NCBI RefSeq assembly: GCF_029784135.1
Contig: NC_073746.1
Location: 264,887,598 to 264,951,597, forward strand
DNA from: Toxorhynchites rutilus septentrionalis
Lineage: Eukaryota; Arthropoda; Insecta; Diptera; Culicidae
DNA length: 64,000 nucleotides
Reading direction: 5' to 3'
Shown: positions 22,776 to 35,859 of the stretch, one piece after another
Position numbering within the stretch: position 1 is the first letter of the stretch
Layout of the letters: every line of letters starts with the position of its first letter
Made by a program: the position numbers and the translations under genes
Notes under the pieces: generated by a model
Database searches by the model: none
Told to the model about the DNA's origin: nothing
What the model saw: only the letters and a program-made list of their open reading frames with translations

Positions 22776-25700
22776 GCACTAAAAAAATCCAGCAAGAACA
22801 TATTCGAAACTCTAACATTTATTTGCTTTGCGAACTATAATAGAAACTAAAATGAAGATATTCAGAATTCAAATTCACATTACTCCTATCTACGAAACAC
22901 CCAACTTTTCCTAGCTGCGTGTGTTCTCAAGTGGCTGAAAACTTCAGTTTTTCATTTACCCAAACAAAAACGGTAATTATATTCCAAGGTTCATAAGTCG
23001 CCATTAATCTCTTCACTCCACTCATTCACGCTACAAAACCACCCAATACGAAACTATATTACCATGTACGGCCTATCATCATTTCATCCACTCCAAGACC
23101 ATTCAGCAACCTCATCGAGTCAAACGAGTCGCGCCTCGGAAAAATCATTACCACGGCTGTTTCCATTATCGTCCGTGGCATTGTGTCTCTTGCAACAGAG
23201 CGAAGTAGAAGAAGAAAAAGTGATGATGGTCGCCCGCATCCCACATTTCCCAGATTATATTGCTTTTCTAGCTAATATTTGTGCAGCAAAAGCGGACATA
23301 TGCAACTTTCCCCAGCTGCAGCACAGAGAAAGAACAAAAACACGCCTAGTCTCCAGCGTATGCTTTTATGGGCTGTGCAATTTCGCGCATGATTCCGCCA
23401 TCACCATTAGCAGTAAAATCAAGTGACACAATTTATGCTACGTGTGCTGCTTCCCCGCATGCATCCGTTTTGTGTCGAACAACCGGAAGATCTAGGAGCG
23501 CAAAATGAAAAATGTTGTGTTAAAATTGAAAAGTAAATTTTTCCCAGTAGTGAGTAATAACTTCTGACTGGAAAACAAACGGCTGAATATTGATTCTCCA
23601 AGAAAACTCGCGTACGTCTTCCAAGTGAACCCATCAATCACAATCCTAACGTGGCCCAAGGTAGCCAAAGTATTTCACACAGAGGAGGAACGAAGGCCCT
23701 CCTCTTGATCTGCTTAGTGTCAAATCAACATTTGACCTCTTTCTCATCAGAATCATCAACACCACACCCCAGGTCCCCCTCAACTGTGATCTCTTGACAG
23801 TATCAGTGTGGATCCGATGAAGTCGGTGCTACGTGGTGATGACGACTGCGACGATGAATGTGTACAAACAGGTACGGATCTCTCGTTGAAGGGAACAGGT
23901 TTAACGACTCTAAGGGACGGGCTCCGTTCAGACCCGAACGGAATGGAATTAGGGGGAAATTACCCGCGTAATAGGTCGTAATGCAGTCTCGCCACCAAAA
24001 TTCACATCATGCTGGGCGACGATAGACCGTTGTGTTGGGCTAAGGAAACCCGCCATTTGGGTTCTTATCCGATCGGATAGATATTGTCAGATGGGTGAGA
24101 TAAGATTTAACAGCTGGTTCGAATGTCTGATCCATTTATTCCTATTAGCATGCAAATTAGGCATCATACTAATTGAATCTTCTGGTATGTACCATTTGAA
24201 TGGTGAAACACAAGCGGCGAGAAAATACAATGCATTGTAAAATTTTTATTCGGATGATATTCTACTATGTCTTCCGTTACATTACATTCCGTAAAATTCA
24301 TATCATACGTGTTTTATTTTAGTAGATTTGTAAATAGACTATCCAGACTATCAAAGTGGTTCGGTTAAGTGTCAACATATCGCAAAATGTCTTCGTCAAA
24401 AATGAAACAACCATACCGCAAATAACGCAAATTCTCCTCAAGAAGAAGCGGAACAAAAACAAAACCACATTTCACTTAGACCAACCCACAGATTTCCACT
24501 CAATCTCTCGAAACAACTGAAAGAGCCCAACATCAACACATCCAGACTCGGCTTTACAAGCAGACATCACAAGCTGGCTGAACTTAAACCTAATGGGCAT
24601 CGGCTTGATGTGCGAGTCTAGAAACAGAAAGAGAGAGAGAGAAAGAAAAAGAAAGAGAAATACAATAAAAATGATAACAATAAGAAAAAAAAACACTAAA
24701 CAACCGCGAGCTCCGCATCCAAAACAAGTTCGCATGGAATGAGAAATTGCTGACTTGCTCTGTGGTTGGCTGACTTCGTACACACGGAGAAATTTTTCGA
24801 TTAAGAATCCGTAAATGAACGCCGACAGCACTCAAACCCTAAGTTTGGTGCAAACACCACTTTTATCACTGTGAGTAAATATTTCTATAATACTAATTAA
24901 GAGTTCTATCTTTGAGGCCATATTTAAATGAGTTTTTTTTTCTCGCGGTGTGTTCTCTCATAGTGGTAACGGAGAAATGGAAAATGGAAGAAACCAAACG
25001 CGACTTCAAGAGCGGCATGCAGTTCAAGATTTGAAGAAGAAGGAAGAAGAAAAATCTAGGTTATGGCACACTTTTCCTCGCCGTGTTCGAACTATACGGC
25101 AAACTATAAAACAAGCTTACTTACTTGCGCACATACTTGGAAGCTTGTGGTTGGCCTTTGGAGTGTGTGCACGACGGTAATGCGAAATGGAGAAAGTGTT
25201 TTTAGTACCAGAAAAGACCGTCGATGGGAAGCACTCAGTCGCGGATTTGAGGTTCGCTAATATGTGGGGGCTAAAGCAGAGGGGATTTTTCTTAACTGTA
25301 TCCAACCCGACGTAGATTGGATCATATTAACATAAATTCACTAAATTCTTAAGAATAATTTCCTTCTATGAGTTCAGTCCGTTCTCCGAGAATGACGATT
25401 TGTATTGTCGATAAGTTGAACATCTGCTAATAATAATTTTAAATTTGTATCACTTTATACCAAAACCTTGGTTTCTACTGTATTTCACGCAAAATTTTAA
25501 TCTGATGTAAACAAATTTTTGTGAATCAAGAAAAAAAAATCTGCCAGTTTCTTTTTACGAAAAGAAAGTACAAAAGTACAATTGTAGCCCTTTCTTCTCG
25601 AATTTTATGGTGAAATTGCTCCGACTGAATTTAGGAAATAGTATCAACGCATCAGTTATGTGTAGACTTAATGAAACTATCGTCCTTGAGAAAGGCCATT

Positions 25701-26436
25701 TGGAAAGTCTCGCTGCCATCTGAACACAAGTTGAATGACTGGATGAATCGTGAATGACTTTCTTGCTAACTTTTACGATCGATGAATTTGAGCATTGTTT
25801 CCGGGTTGAAAGCAGCGTCAAAGTGCAACACATTTCAAGTCGGATATGAAGAATCTTTTTTCGAGTGAAGCAAATTCGGCGGAAAACTGAAGGTGAAAAT
25901 TTGTTTCACAGCGGTTGCCGTTGCCGCCATCACCACCATACAATCGATTCGATACGGATTTTATGTTTCTGTTATTCTGCAAAAGGGGTTGAATTTCTAT
26001 ATTTGTTCTCTTCGTCAATAATTTTTTAGTCCTACACTAACAATGCGATCGTGTCTTGGGCACCGCCGTTCTAGTTATTTCATGAACAATATTCGGTTAT
26101 TGTTTTGAACTATGGACGAAAGCTCGGATTACGGTTGAAGAGGTTTATCATGTTATTGAATACGAATATAGTGATGAACTTGCAGCAAAATAACTTCTGT
26201 GAAGAGTTGCCAACATATTTTTTTCAAAAATCAGGCAGAATGAAAATAAAAATCAGGAACAAATCATGATAGCTCATATTGTGCTGTCCGGAAATTTCGT
26301 GCCGATTTTTGGTAAAACAAAAGCATCATTTTATAGGCTCACGAACATGTATTCAGATTTATTCTACATTCTTATATTCTTTATTCTTCAATTTTTCGTC
26401 ATATTTCATACAGCTTAAACATTCTTCTCAAAAGTG
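22776..26436. other. Long stretch without recognisable gene or repeat
   Basis: Frames up to 120 codons (for example 23064-23426) have no domains and overlapping frames on both strands. 23640-24130 is less AT-rich and may be unique or regulatory. A purine run (AGAGAGAGAAAG type) sits at 24627-24660. 26030-26065 carries the right-end signature of the GACGTAG family. Nothing else supported. Confidence 0.35.
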
Positions 26437-27430
26437 ATTTTATTTTAGTCTCATCATTGCCCTATTTAAATGAAGGAAGGGATGTGAAAACTACTAACTG
26501 CTACTTGCCTTATTATTTTCTAGCTTTTAGTATATCAAACCTTTTAACTTAAAAAGTTTTTTTTACCTTTTTTATTTTATAGTTTTTAGTATATTATCTG
26601 TATGATTAGTATACTTCTGTACAATAAAACCATTGAATTTTTTTTTTTTTTTTTATTTATTACCTAATTTTCTTCGGAATATTTAGATGATGTACTGCAT
26701 TCTATTAGTCAAATCATTTCATTCGATACCGATATTGAGAGAATTACAAAAAAAAGTACATACACCTTTTTGAATTTATGTTGTTCATAATGTAGTGTGT
26801 TCTCCAAGTCAAGCCATTCAGCCATTTTTTTACCGGCGGCCAAATTGGATTTTTCAAGATAAAGGAATACACAGTATTCCTTTAATGACAGCAGAGAGGA
26901 AGGTGTGTTCCAAATTTCAGATCAATAAATCAAAAGTAACGGGGTAAAATTTTTATTATTGTGGGACAACCCTACAGACATACAAACATACATACAAACA
27001 AACCGTTTAAAAAAGTAATTGGCTATTTTGTTTCAGCGGCCACCTTTAATTTGAATTTTCCATGAATAGCTGTGATCTACTGGTCAAACCCCTTCACTTG
27101 ATACCCATAATGATGGGGTTTTGATAAAATATGTAATCCACCATTTTGTGGTGGCGGCCATTTTGGATTTGCATTCTTCATGAATAACTGTGTTCTACTA
27201 GTCAAGTCCTTTCATGTGATAGCCATATTGATGGAGTTTGGGAAAAACCCATATTGATGGGGTTTTCAGAAAATATGTAATCCGCCATTTTGTAGCGGCC
27301 GCCATCTTGGATTTTTAAATTCATGAAATACACAGTTTTATAATGACTGCAGAGATAAAGGTGTGTTCCAAATTTCAGATCAATCGGTCAACAGGAAGGG
27401 GTTCAAATTTCTACCAATGTGGTAAACTGC
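26437..27430 (+). repeat. Dispersed repeat with tandem units of about 130 bp
   Basis: 26437-26640 is a leader (TTTAGTCTCATCATTGCCCT ... AATAAAACCATTGAA plus a T run). Imperfect units follow with GATACCCATA(A/T)TGATGGGG, ATGTAATCC(A/G)CCATTTTGT and CGGCCGCCAT(C/T)TTGGATT. The same leader and units recur at 46.0-47.4 kb and 53.4-53.55 kb. Confidence 0.65.
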
Positions 27431-27621
27431 CGTTATACGTATAGTTTTTCCATGTTCCAAAATCAACAACTGAGAAAAACGCAATAAAAGTTTTCTACCA
27501 TATTTGCCTACCAGAAGCTTTAGGCATTTCAGTTTAGCAATATACTGTGTTTTCCATTAGCAGAAAACCATTGTTTAATGAAATCTGAACAGATCCCCTC
27601 ACTTAAATAAATCATTTTTGG

Positions 27622-28291
27622 TTACGGCCTAAAAATTCATGGTGGGACAGTTATGCATAGAATATCAACATAGGACAATTGAACTTGATGTTGTTTTTCG
27701 AAATACTGGGAACAAACAATAAGTTTTTTTGAGTTTTTCCGAAAGATTATGCATAAAAACATGGTTTTATGAAAAAGGGAGTGATCTGCAATATCTTTGC
27801 AGAATATAAATCTCATTGTTATTAGACATTCGGTAACAAGGCGTACACTCGTTCTTTTAAACTTTTTTTATATGTTTGAGAATTAGTTCGTTCCAGAAAT
27901 GCATCAGAAATGAGTGCATTAGTACTGCTGAAAGCATGACATAAAATTATTGTACTTGATTGATTTATTTATTATAGATCTACCAAAAATACATGGTGGG
28001 GCAGTTATGCATAGAATATCAACATAGGACAATTGAACTTGATGTTGTTTTTCGAAATACTGGGAACAAACAATAAGTTTTTTTGAGTTTTTCCGAAAGA
28101 TTATGCATAAAAACATGGTTTTATGAAAAAGGGAGTGATCTGCAATATCTTTGCAGAATATAAATCTCATTGTTATTAGACATTCGGTAACAAGGCGTAC
28201 ACTCGTTCTTTTAAACTTTTTTTATATGTTTGAGAATTAGTTCGTTCCAGAAATGCATCAGAAATGAGTGCATTAGTACTGCTGAAAGCAT
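27622..28291. repeat. 354-bp satellite, block 1
   Basis: The landmark TTATGCATAGAATATCAACA recurs at 27651 and 28005, exactly 354 bases apart. The first unit is partial. Units are nearly identical to those at 31363-32200, so block 1 and block 2 are one array split by an insertion. The 83-codon minus frame in each unit is a shared shadow without domain. Confidence 0.85.
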
Positions 28292-31200
28292 TAGCATTAG
28301 CATTGAGCAAGTTACACAATATCGTAGGTGGTACGAATTCAGAACTGTTCAGTTAAAAGCTAGCCTCCATCCGTTGCTGATGATTAGTATTATCTCTTAG
28401 ATGAAGGTGTGCTTTCTCCAACAGTTAAGAATTGTCCTGGCCACGTCCTTGCAACTGCTAAGGAAAGGGAAGGAATGTTAGTTCAATATTTACTTAAGAG
28501 AGATGCAGAGAACTCTACGACCTCTCATAAATATCTCGGGAATTTAGGATGTGTGTTAGTGGAGAAGGTAAGCCATAGGATACACTCAGCCAGTGTTACT
28601 GGCGCAATTAGTTATTACTAATAAATTTAATGGTAATTATATTACTATTACTATTACTATTACTATTACTATTACTATTACTATTACTATTACTATTACT
28701 ATTACTATTACTATTACTATTACTATTACTATTACTATTACTATTACTATTACTATTACTATTACTATTACTATTACTATTACTATTACTATTACTATTA
28801 CTATTACTATTACTATTACTATTACTATTACTATTACTATTACTATTACTATTACTATTACTATTACTATTACTATTACTATTACTATTACTATTACTAT
28901 TACTATTACTATTACTATTACTATTACTATTACTATTACTATTACTATTACTATTACTATTACTATTACTATTACTATTACTATTACTATTACTATTACT
29001 ATTACTATTACTATTACTATTACTATTACTATTACTATTACTATTACTATTACTATTACTATTACTATTACTATTACTATTACTATTACTATTACTATTA
29101 CTATTACTATTACTATTACTATTACTATTACTATTACTATTACTATTACTATTACTATTACTATTACTATTACTATTACTATTACTATTACTATTACTAT
29201 TACTATTACTATTACTATTACTATTACTATTACTATTACTATTACTATTACTATTACTATTACTATTACTATTACTATTACTATTACTATTACTATTACT
29301 ATTACTATTACTATTACTATTACTATTACTATTACTATTACTATTACTATTACTATTACTATTACTATTACTATTACTATTACTATTACTATTACTATTA
29401 CTATTACTATTACTATTACTATTACTATTACTATTACTATTACTATTACTATTACTATTACTATTACTATTACTATTACTATTACTATTACTATTACTAT
29501 TACTATTACTATTACTATTACTATTACTATTACTATTACTATTACTATTACTATTACTATTACTATTACTATTACTATTACTATTACTATTACTATTACT
29601 ATTACTATTACTATTACTATTACTATTACTATTACTATTACTATTACTATTACTATTACTATTACTATTACTATTACTATTACTATTACTATTACTATTA
29701 CTATTACTATTACTATTACTATTACTATTACTATTACTATTACTATTACTATTACTATTACTATTACTATTACTATTACTATTACTATTACTATTACTTT
29801 CTATTACTATTACTACGATTATAACATATTAAATCGTCGAATGTAAAAATACACGCTCCAGGATCCCGATAGTCGTCGTATTAGTAGCTAGAAGGAAATA
29901 ATAGGGTTACACAATTTTGATTTGATTTATATTGTGAAAACTGTAAAACCCGCGGAAGCAAGAGTGATTTTGGTTTCTCTTTTGCCAAATACACAAACTC
30001 TCTATTTCTTCAGCTTTATCTCTTCCACAATTTTATGATCAACCTATAGAATACCACGAATGCGCTGCGACCGTCCGATAGTTCCAATAGATGTCTAATA
30101 GCTGTGTAAAATAAATGTTTTATCGTATATTGAATAATGATCTAATTGTTCCATTCTTCCCCCAATGGTCCAAATTTCAATACCAGTAATTCTTTATAAC
30201 CAAAAGCCGAGTATGACATTTAACAGATAAGGGAGGTTTACATAAAAAAGGAGAATTTGTGAGATAATATTATGTATAAATATATATCCTTATATAATTA
30301 ATTGTCAGATAATACCAATAAACACAATATTCGATGGAATTCATAAATACAGAGAATGAATGAAGAAAACAGTGTTCAGCCCGACGTATTCTGTGTGGGC
30401 CCAGAGGGGTTATGTGGTTATGTAGTTAGGGCGCCTCCTCGACATCAACATTAGCATTTAATTCATATCTCGCCTGCTAACCTGGAATAAAATTGTATTT
30501 TTATGATGTAGAATTATAGTAATTGGGATCCGCATACAATTGGGTGCAACCTTAGATCTACTCGTCTTCCTCTTCAGATTCAGGTAAGTTATACATTTCT
30601 TTGATTTTCGAGTCCAATTTCTCCCTGTCGTCGGCTAACTCGTACCATTCGTCAACGGTTATATTGTCGAATCTCCACATGCTTTGGGCAATAGTGTCCC
30701 ACCAGGTGAATGAGGGTCTTCCTCGTTTTCTGTGCGGCAGTCGGTATTCTGCTGCCAACTTGAGTAAATGATTCTCCGGCCTTCTAATTATGTGTCCCCA
30801 GTATCTTAACTGGAGAGTCCTAATCCATTTAGTTATGGATCTGCGGCCATCGAAAGAGTGTGAATTTCCGTCTTCCTTACACATCGATTTTATTTGACCA
30901 TAGATTTGTTTTTGATATCGCCTCAATGATTTCCTGGACCGCTTAGTGAGTACCATAGCTTGTGTTCCATACACCATCGTTGGGGCTATAACGGATTCGA
31001 ACAGTAATGCTCCCTAACTCTCCTAACTCTGAAGGCTGTCTTTTCTGAAGGAAGTCTAAAATCATTTTCGAGGCAATTACAGCGTCTCTGGTTCTCTTTC
31101 TTGTCGTCAGATTTCGATGCAACCGTTCCGTGATTGGGACACCCAAATATTGAATACAAGAAGATGTTTTTAAAATCCGGTCACAGATTTTTATTTCCGT

Positions 31201-31362
31201 TTTCGATTGTCCTGAAGGCGTTCTTACCATGATTTGACATTTTGCTTCATTAAGTTTTAAGTTCACTTCGCTTAAGTAAATTTCTAGCACTGGCAATAAC
31301 TTTTCTAATTCTTCCACTGATCTGGCAATAATCAGGATGTCGTCTGCATAGACAAGGATGAC
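28292..31362 (-). mobile_element. 5'-truncated RTE-like non-LTR insertion in the satellite
   Basis: 3,071 bp bounded by a 27-bp direct repeat (28265-28291 and 31363-31389, one mismatch) that is contiguous in intact satellite units. On the minus strand it begins inside the RT domain at the YADD motif (typical 5' truncation), then the RT C-terminal region, a 3' region, a giant hexamer tract, about 350 bases more, and an end with three AATGCT-type repeats. A simple-repeat 3' end and 5' truncation fit target-primed reverse transcription. Confidence 0.65.
28641..29798. repeat. Perfect hexamer array (ATTACT) x 193
   Basis: 1,158 uninterrupted bases of one hexamer, followed by one TT interruption and two to three more units (to about 29814). 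No single substitution in the main tract. The Ile-Thr and poly-Leu frames of 400+ codons through it are artefacts. It lies within the 3' half of the RTE-like insertion. Length and purity suggest recent expansion; assembly may mis-state the copy number. Confidence 0.95.
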
Positions 31363-31389
31363 TGAGTGCATTAGTAGTGCTGAAAGCAT
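30558..31389 (-). pseudogene. RTE-like reverse transcriptase, C-terminal part, frameshifted
   Basis: Two overlapping minus frames. 30943-31389 starts in satellite sequence and becomes VILVYADDILIIARSVEELE, the RT catalytic box and thumb. 30558-30977 continues with IYGQIKSM... and LRYWGHIIRRPENHLLKLA, a motif common downstream of RT in RTE-type ORFs, then RKRGRPSFTWWDTI and an acidic end (ESEEEDE). A frameshift near 31010-31030 (a CCTAACTCT duplication is visible) separates them. Endonuclease and upstream RT motifs are absent because of the truncation. Confidence 0.75.
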
Positions 31390-32200
31390 GACATAAAATT
31401 ATTGTACTTGATTGATTTATTTATTATAGATCTACCAAAAATACATGGTGGGGCAGTTATGCATAGAATATCAACATAGGACAATTGAACTTGATGTTGT
31501 TTTTCGAAATACTGGGAACAAACAATAAGTTTTTTTGAGTTTTTCCGAAAGATTATGCATAAAAACATGGTTTTATGAAAAAGGGAGTGATCTGCAATAT
31601 CTTTGCAGAATATAAATCTCATTGTTATTAGACATTCGGTAACAAGGCGTACACTCGTTCTTTTAAACTTTTTTTATATGTTTGAGAATTAGTTCGTTCC
31701 AGAAATGCATCAGAAATGAGTGCATTAGTACTGCTGAAAGCATGACATAAAATTATTGTACTTGATTGATTTATTTATTATAGATCTACCAAAAATACAT
31801 GGTGGGGCAGTTATGCATAGAATATCAACATAGGACAATTGAACTTGATGTTGTTTTTCGAAATACTGGGAACAAACAATAAGTTTTTTTGAGTTTTTCC
31901 TAAAGATTATGCATAAAAACATGGTTTTATGAAAAAGAGAGTGATCTGCAATATCTTTGCAGAATATAAATCTCATTGCTATTAGACATTTGGTAACAAG
32001 GCGTACACTCGTTCTTTTAAACTTTTTTTATATGTTTGAGAATTAGTTCGTTCCTGAAATGCATCAGAAATGAGTGCATTAGTACTGCTGAAAGCATGAC
32101 ATAAAATTATTGTACTTGATTGATTTATTTATTATAGATCTACTAAAAATACATGGTGGGGCAGTTATCTATAGAATATCAACATGGGACAATTGAGCTT
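31363..32200. repeat. 354-bp satellite, block 2
   Basis: Landmarks at 31457, 31811 and 32165, each 354 bases apart. The first unit matches the 27919 unit almost base for base; the last unit is diverged and decays after about 32200. Confidence 0.85.
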
Positions 32201-32599
32201 GATGTAGTTTCTTTTAAAAGCTAGGAACAAACTATAACTTTTTTTGTGTTTTTCCGGAAAATTAGGTATGAAAATATCGCTTTATGGAGAAAAGTGAAAA
32301 CGTAGAACGGCAGTAAAGCGCTACAGACAAACATGTTACAAACATACAAACTTACAAATTACAGGGCAAGCTGAATAAAACCGTTTAGTAACGTGACCTG
32401 ATTCCTGATTAGGCATCCTTAAAGAAAGACTTAGTTCTACGTCAAAAAATGTCCTTACATTTGAAGAATGCATTTCATCGTGGTTTGGAGAGATCGAAAT
32501 CCATTTTTGGTATATAAGGTATATAAGTAGGGATCGTCATCGTAAATCACAGTATAGCGTTGTAGAAGCGCGATCGGATTACGCTAGGTGTTTTAGAAA

Positions 32600-34010
32600 G
32601 TGAAGATTTCGTATAAAAAATTTCGTCAAAAAATTTAGTACTAAAAAAATATTGAAATTCTGAAAAAAAAAATTTGGGATTTAGAGATTTAGTACTACTA
32701 TAATTCATATTTAAGTGTGTTTCTACGGCTTTTCTAGATATGTGTGATTTTTTTCAGTGTTGCACGGTAAAAAAAATATTTTTTTTTTATATTTCCAAAG
32801 TGTCAGGCTAGGTAAGGGAGTAAAAAGTCCCCCAAACCAAATCACCAGCTGTATGGAAAATATTGTATAGGATATTAAATAAGTAATTTTGGCGGTTTAT
32901 TTGAACCCCTATGTGGTTTAACATAGGCTCTATAGTGAAAACCGTACTTTTTCGTTTATTTCACGCCATCCTCAACAGATCCGAGATAAAAATTTGAAAA
33001 AAATACTGAATGTGCATTTTACTACGGTGTATCAAGAAAAAATATAAAAAAAAATTCATCACAAATTTTAGTACTAAAAAAAATATTAAAATTCTGAATT
33101 TTTTTTTGGATTTAGAGATTCAGTACTACTCTAATTCATATTTAAATGCTTGATAAATATCTTCAAACTAATTTTTCAAATATCTTCAAACTATTTTTTC
33201 ATCTAATAGTAAAAAAAAAAATAAACACACATTACAAAAAAAATGTTATAAATTTTCTGGCATTTCGAAATTTTGAAAAAAATATACCTTTTAGACCCAC
33301 ATCTGCTCAAATTCTTATTTGAATGCGTTCGTATGTGGCGTAATTTTTCCTGAGTTTTTAAGAGCATTGCGACGCACAAAAATAATTTTCTTCACCGTCC
33401 GCATTATTATTTTTATTTTCTTGAAATCGATTATTTTATTGTATTCGTGTATTTAAATTTTTTTTTCGTGTTTCATTTTCTGATGAAAACATTGTTTGAA
33501 AATATTGATCGATGCACCTAAGAAAAATGAACTTTCAGTTTTTTTCAGAATTTTGTCTCAAAGCTATTGAGAATGACGTGAAAAAAACGAAAAAGTGCCT
33601 TTTTCACCATAGATCATATGGTGTGCCATATAAGGACTCAAATATATGGTACTACTGCCAAAATGTTTTATTAAGTACCCTATACAATATTTTCATACAG
33701 CTGGTGATTTGGTTTGGGGTACTTTTTACTCCCTTACCCAGCCAGACTATTTGGAAATATAAAAAAAAAAATAGTACCGCGCAACACTGAAAAAAATCTG
33801 AAAAAAATCACACATATCTAGAAAAGCCGTAGAAACACATTTAAATATGAATTAGAGTAGTACTGAATCTCTAAATCCAAAAAAAAAATTCAAAATTTCA
33901 ATATTTTTCTTAGTACTAAAATTTTTGATGAAATTTTTTTAAATATTTTTTCTTGATACACCGTAGTAAGATGCACATTCAGTATTTTTTTCAAAATTTT
34001 ATCTCGAATC
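32600..34010. repeat. Compound repeat with direct and inverted copies
   Basis: TTTAGTACTAAAAAAA..., GGATTTAGAGATT and AGTACTACT(A/C)TAATTCATATTT occur at 32630-32730, again at 33055-33150, and inverted at 33840-33930. GGTAAGGGAGTAAAAAGT (about 32813) is inverted at about 33730. Another copy is at 53705-54115 and a fragment at 45600-45665. No coding frame. Probably a foldback or non-autonomous DNA element family. Confidence 0.55.
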
Positions 34011-35032
34011 GTTTGAGGTTCTTACATTGTTACAGCCAATTAGGCGCAATTTTGGTTTCATCGATTCCATTGCAGTTATTTTTGTGTCAAAAATACTCCG
34101 GACATTTAATTTCCGAAATGTATAATGTGTGAAATGGAAATTGTAGAGTACGACCATCATGTAAACATTGTTGTCCAGCAGCAAAGTCACAAAGTTACTT
34201 GGTCACACCAAATTGACGATCAGGAAGGTTTTGCTATGTATTTGGTGGGATTAGCAGGAAACCATCTATTATCGACTGTTCTCTTTATAGTCAAACTCTT
34301 AATTCGTACCTCCACTGTACAAAATTTTATCGTCTACCTTCGCTCAAAAAACGCCAGCTGGAAATGATGGAAAAACCACCCCCATTTGAAATCAAAGTAT
34401 ACCAATATTGAAAGGTTTTTCAAACTTTTCGGTATTACAGTCCATACTACGTAAAAGTAGGTAATTAGTAGACTATTTTGCCACTTCAGTATCGTTGACT
34501 TATTTTGTAAAATAACAAAAAATGAATTTTGTTCCCAAATGGATATTTTTAGGGTATGACATAAAAAAAACCACTTGCGTAAATTTGTTTTATCGTGTTT
34601 TCGCCATCGATGCACCCCTCGGTTTTGACAGCTGGTTGTTTAAATCTGACACAAACATAATTTTCGTAGCTGTTTAATCAACTTATCGTGTTTTCGACGC
34701 TCAGGCAGCTTCCAAAAAATTGCTGGAAAGAAAATCTCAACACTGCACAGTGGGGCCGTTCTGCAAAAAGACGGTCAAAAATCTTTTCCCGTCTTACCTT
34801 ACATTTTAGAGGGTGGGTTTCTTTAGAAAGTTGTCCAGAATGTTGATTCGAATAATTTGACGGTTTCATTTAAGCTTTTACCAAGTTACGGTAAAAAGGA
34901 AAAAAAACGAACTTTTTATACTTACTAGATAGTTGAGTTATGTCTTCAGTAACATTGTAGAACTATAAATTTCATGAAACCTTGCTGAAGATACATAATA
35001 TCTATCTATTAATCCTTCAGAGATAGAACTGT
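34011..35032. other. Intergenic stretch, no supported gene
   Basis: Short frames only on both strands, none with a domain. Confidence 0.3.
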
Positions 35033-35782
35033 TTTTCTGGGGAGATTATCTTAAAACTAGTTTTTTAACCTAAGTTATACCTAAACTATATTATATCAAC
35101 TCAATATGTTCCACAAAGTTTTAGATAACATGAAAATAAATAAACTTGCTGAAGACACTATTAGTGTTAAATGACACCATTGCGATGTACAGTGGTGACA
35201 AAGTAAAAATATGTCACTTTTATTCATTCAATTATTCAAAAATTTGCACGTCTGGCGTATTGAACTAGATTTTTAGAATGTTAGCAGTGTTCCGTGATAC
35301 AAAAATATATATATTTATAAAATTTCGATATCTTCTTGAGAATTTTGAGACTTAGTACTGGTTCAATTCACAAATATCAAAAAACACATACGAACATATT
35401 TAAATTAAACCAGTACTAGATAATGTATGAAGAAAACAGAGTAAAATTGAGTAAATAGCGCTGTAAAAATTGGTATAAAAAGTGATACTCCCGAAAGTTC
35501 CCGAGTTCGAATATTAGTTTGCCATATACTCCAAACCCTGACGAACAAAATGACGTTGAGTGGACGTGCACATTTTTGAATAATTGAATGAATAAAAGTG
35601 ACATATTTTTACTTTGTAACCACTGTACATCGCAATGGTGTCATTTTACACTAATAGTGTCTTCAGCAAAGTTATTTATTTTCATGTTATCTAAAACTTT
35701 GTGGAACATATTGAGTTGATATAATGTAGTTTAGGTAGAACTTAGGTTAAAAAACTAGTTTTGAGATAATCTCCCCAGAAAA
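35033..35782. mobile_element. Foldback element with 219-bp arms
   Basis: Left arm 35033-35251 and right arm 35564-35782 are near-perfect reverse complements (for example CTGGGGAGATTATCTTAAAA versus TTTTGAGATAATCTCCCCAG), separated by a 312-base loop. No coding sequence. The arm length far exceeds ordinary MITE termini, so a foldback-type element is likely. Confidence 0.8.
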
Positions 35783-35859
35783 TTATTCGAATCAACAACT
35801 TTTCTGAAGCTACCCTCTACCCTCTGCAGCGTAAGGAGTCTCAATGAAACATTGCTCAG

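Noticed and set aside
23064..23426. 120-codon plus frame
   Set aside because: Composition not coding-like, overlapping minus frame equally open, no domain.
27919..28170. 83-codon minus frame repeated at 31371 and 31725
   Set aside because: Lies in each 354-bp satellite unit with no domain; repetition reflects the satellite, and the start uses local context only.
28641..29798. Telomeric array
   Set aside because: Hexamer is ATTACT, not TTAGG, and it is embedded inside a retrotransposon-like insert within a satellite.
28593..29846. 400-codon Ile-Thr and poly-Leu open frames
   Set aside because: Direct translation of a perfect hexamer array; no gene.
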